64,000 nucleotides of DNA from Colias croceus (taxonomy: Eukaryota; Arthropoda; Insecta; Lepidoptera; Pieridae). A program made the position numbers and the translations under genes. The notes below the pieces were generated by a model, which was not told the origin of the DNA, did no database searches, and saw only the letters and a program-made list of their open reading frames with translations. The DNA is taken from positions 11,286,501 through 11,350,500 of the forward strand of contig NC_059544.1 in assembly GCF_905220415.1 (NCBI RefSeq), in the 5' to 3' direction. Of this stretch, positions 27,701-39,700 are shown piece by piece. Each line of letters starts with the position of its first letter. Within the stretch, counting starts at the first letter, position 1.

Positions 27701-30700
27701 TAAAGAAGTTAAAACGTTGGAAGTTAAAACAGATGAAAAATTTATTAATTATATTTCATAAAATTAAACATTTTTTAAACTCTAATATACGTGGGGAAAA
27801 TTCTGAAATGGTTAAAGTATTTTAGTTCTGAATATCTGTCACTTGTGACGTCATTTGATCCATCCGTTTTAACAAACAGGTAAAAAAATACTTATTATTA
27901 ACTCTGAAATGCGTGATAAAAACTGTAATGTTTTAAGTATTCAAGTTCGAACAAGTCAAATGTCGTCACAAGCTACAAACGTTCCAACTAAAATACGTTA
28001 ACTTAAACTACTTCTAACGTTAATCAAACGCTCACAGAACTGAACCCGAAAGCCTAACAGAAGCGATGAACCAATGGCGCAACGGACAAATCACAAACTG
28101 GGAGTACCTCATGATCCTCAACGGTCTCGCGGGTCGCTCCTACAACGACCTGATGCAGTACCCGGTGATGCCCTTCGTGCTCGCGGACTACACGTCCAAG
28201 ATCCTGGACCTTACGGACCCGGCGTCCTTCCGGGACCTGAGCAAGCCCATGGCGGTGCAGAATAAAAATAGGGAACAGCACTATATCAATACGTATAATG
28301 TGAGTTTAGTAGACTATCACTCTATTTTAGTAGATTTTCATGTTTTGAGCTTTTAATACTAATCATGTTTTAAAATAGTTTTTATGATTATTTTGATAAA
28401 AATTCAAATATCTAATGCTCTTCTATATTAATTAGGAATCTAATAATTATGAACTATCTAGTATTATACAAATTTTGCGAAAGAAGTTCCGCTTCTGGCA
28501 CGGGCATACATGCTTTTTTTAAGTAAATGCATCTTTTTAATTGTGGCCCGAAACACTTTTTCTCAAATTCCTTATTTGTTTATCATCTAGGACCTTAAAG
28601 CAGCGCGTCGTACAGGTTGCAGTCCGCTACTATCGCGACAGCCGCACCACTACGCATCACTTTACTCAAACTCAGGCGGTGTACTTCACTATTTAGTGAG
28701 AGTGCCGCCCTTTACGGAACAGTTCCTTAATTATCAAGGTTAGAGGATAAAAAATTAAAACGGATTAAGAGGATTTATAGTATCAAAAAAAAACTTCTAA
28801 ATGTGGTAGCTACTTTTTGTAGCTGCTGCCATCTGTCGATTTTTTTATTTTTGCAAAAATTCGTAAAGCTTCCAAGATTTTCAAAAAAGTCATAACTCAA
28901 AACTTCAATTTTGTATGTTAGTAACGTGATAAACTTCCATAAAAATTACACGACAAATTGCTAATCATCATCTTTTCTCATCATCTAATCTCCATAATTA
29001 ATGGTTATATCAAAGATGATTTAAAGACTGCTCAGGACTGAAATAATGTAAAACATGTGAATAGGTAATATTAAAGATAATATTTTGTCCAGACAACAAC
29101 TTCGACATGCCGGACCGCACGTTCCACTCGCTGGCGACCACGTGGCGGCTCATCACCAACGACTCGCCGACCGACGTCAAGGAGCTCATACCGGAGCTGT
29201 ACTATCTGCCCGAGCTGTTTTATAATAACGAAGGTAAGGGACAGTGAGAATTTTCCTTATTGTATGTACATTGTAAGCATAATAACATGTGTCCAGTTAT
29301 TTTGTCCTATTATTATTAGTATTATAAATTATTGAAGTGTAATTAGATATATGGTTTGAGGAAGCTTATATCACTTAGCGTAGCTGCAGAAATATCCTAG
29401 TTTTAAGCATAAATGAGAATTCCGTCTCGAAGGACCAAATTGCAAGAGCGGAGTCGAGATGACTTGAATTATAACTTAAGACGCTCTTTGTTGTTATTGC
29501 TAATTTATTTAATCTGACTATTTTGCTTTTAAATCCCTTATATACTTGTCTGTTATTGAAATTAATCAAGATATCTATTTGCCATCATTAATGTATAAAA
29601 ATACACACTTTATTATTTCGTGCCTATAAATTGTAATGTTTACGTGTGTGTGTGTGTGCGTGTGTGCAGGGCTGGAGCTGGGCGTGCGGCAGTGCGGGCT
29701 GCGCGTGGACAGCGTGCAGCTGCCGCGCTGGGCGGCGGACGCGCGGCTGTTCACGCTGCTGCACCGCCAGGCGCTGGAGGCGCCGCTCGTGGCGGAGCGC
29801 CTGCCGCACTGGCTCGACCTCGTGTTCGGCTACAAGCAGACCGGCCAGCCCGCCGTCGACGCGCTCAACGTGTTCCCGGCCTGCGTGAGTACCGCACCAC
29901 GCTCGTGTGCCGCTAGTTTCCGATAGAGATAAAAAATAGGTCCCAAATATGAGCCTTGGGGTACACCCGAAGTAACTACAGCGATTTATAAGTATTAACG
30001 TTCGATTTTTTAATTATATTGTTAGTAAATGTAGCATTGGATAATACTAAAGCATACCATTCATGAAATACAGCTTTTGATGTTATTTTATTAAGAGGAT
30101 CGCTTGATCTACTTTATCAAACGCCTTACCAAAATCTGAAATATTTTTTAGTTTAAGTAAAAATAGATGTGATTTTGTGTTAAAATGAGTGTTAATTTGA
30201 CAGACATACTACGGGTTCGACCCGGCGGCGCTCGAGGACGAGGTGGACCGCACGGCGGCAGAAGCAATGGTGCGCACGTACGGGCAGGCGCCGCGCCAGC
30301 TGCTGCGCGCGCCGCACCCGCACCGCGCGCCCGACCTCGCGCCCGCGCACCACACGCAGGTACACACGGCACACGGGGTGCGGCCGATGGGCGCGCGTAG
30401 GGCTAAACTCAAAAAGTACTTACATGGATTTACTTCAAATTTCAGTTTTATCCCGGAAATCCCACGGGAACAGGAATTATGCGGGTTTTTCTTTGACTGT
30501 GCGGGCGAAACGGGTGGAAAGCTAGTATATAGTTGATAAACATACATATATAATTTTAAATAAATACTTCTATAGATAATTAACACCCAGACACAGAGCA
30601 AGCATCTATGTTCATCACGCAAATATTTGCCCCGGGTGGGAATCGAATCCACGACCTCTGGCTTGGAAGGCAGGGTCACTACCAACCAATTCAACCGGCC

Positions 30701-33700
30701 AGTCAAATTCATTCATATTTTTAATTTAATTATTTTATTATTCATTTAATTAATTGATATGTCTGCACCAGCTGGGCACGTCGGTGTACGCGGGCGCGGT
30801 GGGCGTGCGCTGGGGGCGCTACTGCGGGTCGCCGGCGCGGCCGCCCGCGCGCGTGGCGCTGCGCCGCACGCACGCGTCTGCGCACGCGCTGCTGGCCCTG
30901 CCCAACGCGCGGGCTGTGGCCGTCTGCGCGCAACATTCTGCGCTCATGCCTGTGCACGGTATGTTGATTTACTTATTATTTTGTTCCTTTGATTTAAAGC
31001 ACTGTAGAACACCCCGACAATCTCCAACAATCCGCAATGACCGCCCTGGTAGCTCTGGTCTTCTTTAAGTAAAAAAAAAAATTAAATGCAATTTTAAGTA
31101 AATCTGTTTTTATTAAATTTTCTAGTTATCGAGTTACAAATTTTAAATACAGCTGTAGAATTATCTTCTTTGAAAGTTTGTCTTTTTGCAAGGTACGTAA
31201 CCTTTGCATTTTATATTTTTAATATTTTTTATCATCCAATAAGAAACATTCTTATTTCAGATGAACCGATAGCGACTGGATCGGGCGCAGCAGGGGCAAA
31301 GGGAGCAAATACAACATCCAACGCAACGAGTCCCAGCGTAGGACTGGTGACGTGGGGGCACGGAGACGGAGCAGTCAGACTGCGACGACGACGAGATCTG
31401 CCCCCGGATATACTGTTCCAAACACCTCCAACTGAACAGGTAACTAAGTAAACAAATTAAGTCATATACTTTTGTATAAAATTTTTGTTATGGCCCAAAG
31501 AGCAATAGAAATGCTCTTACGCTACCTCAACATTCGTATTTTTAACAAATATTGTTCGTACAATTTTTAATAAACCTAAAAATATTCAACAATTTTAAAT
31601 TCAAACAAAAACATTTATTCATTCAATAAGATTTCTTTTAGAACCACTTTTGAATCGTCATAACATAGTTTTACCAATTGAAAATGAAAAATGAAAAATT
31701 TATTATTTTAAAAACACAATAACAACACAAATTTAACAAGATTGGAATTTGTTGTAGCTTATAACACATTATGAGCATTAACTATAGCTCCCACACTAAA
31801 ATAACTTGTGTCGTGGGAGCTGGTACGATAATAAAAAGTAGATTATCACCTGTAATGATGAAAAATCTAATTGTATCATTATTTCTTGCCTTTACATGCG
31901 TATATTTTTGACGTGACAACGTCTTATAATTCGATCGTGTGACGTGACAACGTCTTATAATAATTATAATTCGAGCCGGCTGCACGCACGAAATAACATG
32001 ACCCATGCGGCGTTACCTTGCTCTGAGGCGTTCCATGTGCAAGCGAGAGCGCGGAACGAGCGACAAAGAAGTACAATCGGCCTTAAGACGTTGTCACGTT
32101 CAACTATCGTCAGTAAACCGACTTTACGGACAACCACTTTTTTTCATGTATAATCCTCAATAGAAATTGAATCTCGTTTGTGTGTGTTGTCAGATAAGGT
32201 GCGTGTGCACGTGGCAGGCGGGGCGCTGGGGGCTGGCGCTGGGGCTGGCGGGCGGCGGCGTGGCGGTGCTGCGCGCCGAGAGCCGCGCGGGCGTGCTGCG
32301 CGTGCGCACGCGCCGCCTGCACGCGCACTGCGCGCCGCTCGCGCACGTGGCCGCCGCGCCGCCCGCCTCGCTGCTCGCCACCGCCAGCACCGATGGCCTC
32401 ATCGTGCTATGGGATCTGCACGAGTCAGTATACACTTGCTTTGTCTATATTCTTCTCTCTTCTTGAATTGAAACTTGTACTCAATATTTTTATATAGTTT
32501 ATGGGTAATTAATATAAGATGATTTAAATGATACAGTTCTCTTCTTAACCTGTAAACGTCTTCATAACATTTTATAGTTTAAATATATTATCATTTTTAA
32601 TTAGAATTGTGAGAATGTCGATAGTTTCGTTTTCTTATTATCTAAGTTGCATATTTTACCTATTGTTACACCTCCCCGCTGATAACATCATTCTTTTACT
32701 ATTTACTTCATTAATAATGCCTCTTTACAATTACAATTTGACAGATTGACATACATCCGAACGCTACCTAACCGAGACATGTTACGCGTGAGCCTAGTGG
32801 CCATCAGCCCCACACTGAGCGACGTGGCGAGTGTGCACGAGCCGCACTCGCACACAGACAACACGCACGCACACAGTGACGTGCTCAACACGCACGCACA
32901 CAGCGATGTGCGTAACAACGGACACACGGACGCACACGCAGACACGCCCGCAGACAGCGACGCACTTGACTATGAAAACGATGACACGTATAAATACAAG
33001 TCGTTGATACGGGTGCACACTGTTAATGGACGGTTTGTTGGTAAGTAACAATTTGATATTTTTTTTATTAAAAATAAATAAGTAAGTAGCTGCCCTAACA
33101 AACGATATTCTCTCACTCTATCTCCCTATATTGACCCTTATTCTTGTTCTTTTCTCCATAAAAAAAAACAAATATGTCCTTGTGTAACAAAAACTTTTAA
33201 AAAGAAAGCCGATTTTGTCGGCCCATTTTCGATTTTTACGCTTAGCAGTAGATTTAACGATTCATTTTTTGAAGTGAAACTTCTTTAAGCGCGTTGAAAG
33301 TAAAATTTCAAGGTCGCGTCATGATAATACCGTCAGGTCATGGAGTAAGACGATGATAACTTTGCTGCTCGCCACACACGCTCTTTTTATATAGAAAAAA
33401 TTCTGACAGCATAAAAATGTTTTAATTATTGTTGTTGTAGCGTGGATACAATATATGCGACCGTGTATATCGCGGCGGTAGGCGCAGCATGAGCGTGCCC
33501 GTACGCAGGTCACGCGAATGTTTATACACGGCCGATACGCTACGTGTGTGACTATACACACTGAGTGAACGCCTTCGTAGCTGGTTCACGTCCACTCCCG
33601 ACGCTTCTGCTAGCGTCCGTGGAAAACGCGGTGTGCCGTCACAGCCCGTATGTAGACGCGAGGGATTTATTCCGCGAGCGAAGCACGCGGGCTTCGCTAT

Positions 33701-36700
33701 AATAACGTAGCGAAATAAAAGTCAGCGTTACTTCTTCAATGTAGAGCTTTCAAGGGCTGGTGAGATCTTCAATTCCGTGCGTAGAGAGCGTTGTGTTCCG
33801 TTGACTGCGAGAGCTTGACTGAGCTTTACTTCACTTGACTCTATTTACCTACGCTCGACGGAGGGGTCATCGAGGCGAAGTTTTACCGCACGGAGAGCCG
33901 ATGCTCTCCGATCAAATCGTACGTTACGTGTATTATCTACCAGCCCTTTTCTTGCTCGTAACTTTATTAAATTCCAACATATGATAATACAAACAATTAT
34001 TATATAAAACAACCAAAAATACCTTTACAATGGCATACAATTTGTCTTATAAAATAATTATAAACATATACAAATTCAAAGGTTACTACCAAACTTGCGC
34101 ATAATTTGTAACACACTTTTCCTTAATTCAAGTAAACTACTTATTCTCTTTAATTTACACATGACCAATTATCAAAATTAACAAATAACAAAATGCTCTA
34201 TTTTGAAGTATAATTAACATTTCCATAATATTTCCTCGTTATTAAATAAACTGCTTCTAAAAGCGCATGCATAGCACAATGCTCACACATGTAATGTAGC
34301 CTCATATGCTGCGCTAACGTAATATTTCGTAAAGATTTTACTAAACACAACTACGTTTTATACATAATGCAAAATATTAACAATTATTTCAAGAGTAAAC
34401 CAACAACGTCATCTTTTAAGTCATCACCGTAATATGTGAGAAGTTTACATAACATAACATATTATACCAACATGTACATAGTCATAACAAATTGAATACA
34501 AAAATACCAAAAAATAAAGAAATAAGCTAAAATACCATTAATAGCCTAACTTACAATTAAGACATGCGATTATAATTATGCTAATCTATATCGACTATAA
34601 CATAATAATCTATTTACAAACATAATGCTTCATGACTGTTAAAGTGAGAACTACTGTGCAACTATTCGGTATTTATTGTTCGTAACATTTTACAAATACG
34701 GCAACAAGAAATAAGCGGTGAAAGTCCTAAATAAGGCATTATTCATTATTTCTTGTCATCTTTAATCTTTACAATTTCCAAATATTACTGCTTTATTTAT
34801 TTTAATAATTTTACAATTAATGTACCCAGATAACAAAGCTACATAACAATATTATACTTATCGACAATAATGTATCCTTAACCAAATTATTTATTTATCG
34901 ATACGATATCAAACGATTAATTTACTATTACAAATAAACTACAATTTAATAATTTCAAAAACGTACTATTTAAACAAAATAAACAAAATTAACAATTCTA
35001 CACTATAGCGAGATAACGACTACGTAATACTCGTTCGTCATTGGTTACCGTACTTACTGACTTGCTCGTATTGAGCACTGTGCGGTCTTATCCGTCTTAC
35101 ACACTAAATTATTTTCCTAAACATACTTGTATTACAACGACGTTACGTCGATCGCTAACATCCTCCCCCTCGTGCATAGCACTAACCTCTGTGATTAGCG
35201 ATCGATGATATTCCACTCAAGTTGTTGTAGATTGTTATCCCATCAGGATCAAATTTTCTATATTTCCAATTCCCACGTTGTTTGGGGGGCCAGTGTACTC
35301 GACGATTAATAATTTCACCATAGTGAACATTCGGCTTTTGTTTCATATTATATTGAGAGGGCACTCTTTGTCTAAATGCCTTTGTAGGAGACATGTTAGA
35401 ACAATTACCGTAACTTTTATATCGGCCCTTTCTCGTCACATGTTCATATTTTCTATTAATTAATTTCATATTGCAAGTATTATTATGCGTTGTAAGTGCA
35501 TAATCTTTCACTTGTAGGCCTCGTGTTATTTTTAGGCTTTGCTTTATAAAATTAGGCTTTACATTGCCTGGATTTGCATAGAAACAGGTATTCACAACAT
35601 TTACTGACCTCGTGTTATTTCTATCAATTCCATGAAGCACCCAACCTAGCGCTGTTCGTGATGCCACCGGTTGTCCTGTTCTTCCTTTTCGTATTTGTTT
35701 AGACTCCATGAGTCTCCAATTATCTTGCCCGATTAGTAACAAAGGCGCTTTAGCCTCGTAATAAAGTTGTTCAGCAAACTCACGTAGATGGCGATACTGT
35801 TCGATACGTTCTTTGATAAGAAACTGCGGGGCTAGTTTTAAATTGTCCACTGTACACACTTGGTTTATTTGTCGCACTTTGTCACTATGTACACCTTTTA
35901 ATTTTAAGTTCAACACTACAGATTGACTATTTACAATGTTTTTTCCACCCACTGTTTGTAACACAAGTTCTGTTTTTACACCACTAGCGCCAATACGATT
36001 TGCTAATGATGAGTCTAGCAACGTCACTGTAGACCCTTCGTCTAATAAAGCCATGATCTTTTCAGAGCCCTTTGGCCCAAAAACTTGTACTTCAACCATT
36101 TTCAAGTAAGCTCGTGACATATTTGTTGCACACACGTTATTTACTGCATTCGTTATTGGTTCGCAAGGCACATTATCGCTGTCTCGCTCTTGCACGGCGT
36201 AATCTACATGCAAAAGCGAGTGATGCCACCGTTTACATTTTTTACAAGGTGGTTTTCTACAATTTTCCTTTCTATGTTTTCCTTTTAAACAATTGAAGCA
36301 CACACGATTCTTTTTTACCACATCCCAACGTTCATGTGTGGATAATTTCATAAATTGTGGGCACTCACTTAACACGTGGTCTTTCTTGCAGTGAAGGCAC
36401 GTGTCCTTACTTTCACTGACACTATAATTTGCCGTATGTTCATTCGTAACATTGTTTCCTTCACTATAATACACATTCTTCCGATTTGTTCTCCAATTGT
36501 TTGTTTCACCAAGACTCACATGAGATCCACATCTATCTGCTTCCCGATTCAACCACTGTGAAACACGTGTTATATCGGACACACTATGTTCTTCGTCGCC
36601 GATGTAGTCATACCACCGATATAGAAACGATTGTGGTAGTTTTTCTAGTATTAGTTTCACAATGTGTGGCGCAAGCAAGTACTCGGGTCGCTTAAGGCCC

Positions 36701-39700
36701 TTAATAGCAGCCACACTATTATTAATTTGGCTCGCAAACATACATACATCACGTGGATCATCGGTTATTCTTCTCAATGCTTGTAGTTTGTCTAACTCAG
36801 CTAGAACTAAAGCGTCTGTTCTACCGTAGCGGCGTCTGAGCGAGTCGATGACGTCATTCGGCTTAGCGGCTGAATAAAGCAAGCTTTTTATTGCTTCACG
36901 TGCACGACCCTTTATTGCTCTGCGTAATCGCGCCATGTTTTGTACATCATTAAACAATGGGGCTGTATCCTCATAAACTGTTTTGAATGCAATCCATTCA
37001 TCACTACTGCCGACAAAGAACGGCAATTCGTGCATATAATTTGGTTGCGTCGCCGCCGTGTTATTTTTTGTGCATATAACTTCTTTTAATGCATCCGCCA
37101 ATGTTTGCACTTCGATGAATTTTGATGTAACATTTTCATTTTTTATGTCAAGCGAACATAAGTTGGCAGCGCGCTCTCCATCCAATACCGCTGTCTTTTT
37201 CGTATTTTCACAGCACTCCGTCGTAAATTCGTTGTCATCAATCGTAGAGTCATCAATTTCTTCATCGCATTGTGCAATTTCCAATCTAACACGCGATAGA
37301 CGTGCAGCTGCTTGTGCTACTTCATATTCCCGCTGTAGCACTTCCTGCTCAGCTTCCAAACGTCGTCTTCGTGCAGCTGACTCTATGGAGCGTACGGACC
37401 TCGCTTTTTCACTTATCGCCCTGTAATAGCGCGCAGAGGTCTCTTCCTTGTTCTCGGCAGTCTGTTGTATGTTCAATGTGTCTGTCGTCATAGCAATATT
37501 AGTCGGCGTTTGTAAGGACCGACTATCATCCTCTTTGCTTGACATCTGACGACCTTGTGGAGTATTCTTCTGCGATCTCGTAATTGGCATTTTCACGCGT
37601 TTTCCTTTTCAATCGAAGGACCATAAAATACAGTATCTGGCCTGTATTTAACCAAATTGTAATGCAGAATCCGGCTCGAATGCACCAAAAATGTTCTATG
37701 CAGAATTCGGCTCGAAGAACCAAAAATGTTGTAGCGTGGATACAATATATGCGACCGTGTATATCGCGGCGGTAGGCGCAGCATGAGCGTGCCCGTACGC
37801 AGGTCACGCGAATGTTTATACACGGCCGATACGCTACGTGTGTGACTATACACACTGAGTGAACGCCTTCGTAGCTGGTTCACGTCCACTCCCGACGCTT
37901 CTGCTAGCGTCCGTGGAAAACGCGGTGTGCCGTCACAGCCCGTATGTAGACGCGAGGGATTTATTCCGCGAGCGAAGCACGCGGGCTTCGCTATAATAAC
38001 GTAGCGAAATAAAAGTCAGCGTTACTTCTTCAATGTAGAGCTTTCAAGGGCTGGTGAGATCTTCAATTCCGTGCGTAGAGAGCGTTGTGTTCCGTTGACT
38101 GCGAGAGCTTGACTGAGCTTTACTTCACTTGACTCTATTTACCTACGCTCGACGGAGGGGTCATCGAGGCGAAGTTTTACCGCACGGAGAGCCGATGCTC
38201 TCCGATCAAATCGTACGTTACGTGTATTATCTACCAGCCCTTTTCTTGCTCGTAACTTTATTAAATTCCAACATATGATAATACAAACAATTATTATATA
38301 AAACAACCAAAAATACCTTTACAATGGCATACAATTTGTCTTATAAAATAATTATAAACATATACAAATTCAAAGGTTACTACCAAACTTGCGCATAATT
38401 TGTAACACACTTTTCCTTAATTCAAGTAAACTACTTATTCTCTTTAATTTACACATGACCAATTATCAAAATTAACAAATAACAAAATGCTCTATTTTGA
38501 AGTATAATTAACATTTCCATAATATTTCCTCGTTATTAAATAAACTGCTTCTAAAAGCGCATGCATAGCACAATGCTCACACATGTAATGTAGCCTCATA
38601 TGCTGCGCTAACGTAATATTTCGTAAAGATTTTACTAAACACAACTACGTTTTATACATAATGCAAAATATTAACAATTATTTCAAGAGTAAACCAACAA
38701 CGTCATCTTTTAAGTCATCACCGTAATATGTGAGAAGTTTACATAACATAACATATTATACCAACATGTACATAGTCATAACAAATTGAATACAAAAATA
38801 CCAAAAAATAAAGAAATAAGCTAAAATACCATTAATAGCCTAACTTACAATTAAGACATGCGATTATAATTATGCTAATCTATATCGACTATAACATAAT
38901 AATCTATTTACAAACATAATGCTTCATGACTGTTAAAGTGAGAACTACTGTGCAACTATTCGGTATTTATTGTTCGTAACATTTTACAAATACGGCAACA
39001 AGAAATAAGCGGTGAAAGTCCTAAATAAGGCATTATTCATTATTTCTTGTCATCTTTAATCTTTACAATTTCCAAATATTACTGCTTTATTTATTTTAAT
39101 AATTTTACAATTAATGTACCCAGATAACAAAGCTACATAACAATATTATACTTATCGACAATAATGTATTCTTAACCAAATTATTTATTTATCGATACGA
39201 TATCAAACGATTAATTTACTATTACAAATAAACTACAATTTAATAATTTCAAAAACGTACTATTTAAACAAAATAAACAAAATTAACAATTCTACACTAT
39301 AGCGAGATAACGACTACGTAATACTCGTTCGTCATTGGTTACCGTACTTACTGACTTGCTCGTATTGAGCACTGTGCGGTCTTATCCGTCTTACACACTA
39401 AATTATTTTCCTAAACATACTTGTATTACAACGACGTTACGTCGATCGCTAACAATTGTTTTTTATACAGGCAGCGTAAAAGTAGCGGAGACAGTGCGGT
39501 GCGTGACGTACTCGGGCTGCGCGGAGGGCACGAGCGTGAACTGCGTGGGCGTGGGCCTGCGCTCGGGCGGCGTGCGGCTGTACTCCGCGTGGGACCTGCG
39601 CCCACTGGCCCACCTGCCGCCGCCGCACCCCGCGCCCGCACCCGCACCGCCCCTCACCCCCGCCACACCCGCAACCAACGAAGACACGCCCCGGGACACT

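Larger units (their letters stand above)
33433..39454 (-). mobile_element. BEL/Pao LTR retrotransposon, gag-protease only, 6,022 bp
   Basis: Two direct LTRs of 1,728 bp (33433-35160 and 37727-39454) have TG...CA ends and are flanked by an exact 5-bp duplication ATTGT (33428-33432, 39455-39459). On the minus strand the primer site TGGTTCTTCGAGCCG follows the 5' LTR after a few T residues and is complementary to the tRNA-Tyr 3' end. A polypurine tract GAGGGGGAGGA (35161-35171) abuts the 3' LTR. The internal region is only 2,566 bp and holds one frame with gag, zinc knuckles and aspartic protease. Reverse transcriptase, RNase H and most of integrase are absent, so it must have moved with help from another element. 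It lies antisense in the last-but-one LYST intron. Confidence 0.95.

Noticed and set aside
30633..30700. Functional tRNA gene on the minus strand
   Set aside because: B box present but the acceptor stem does not pair and a SINE-like context is likely.
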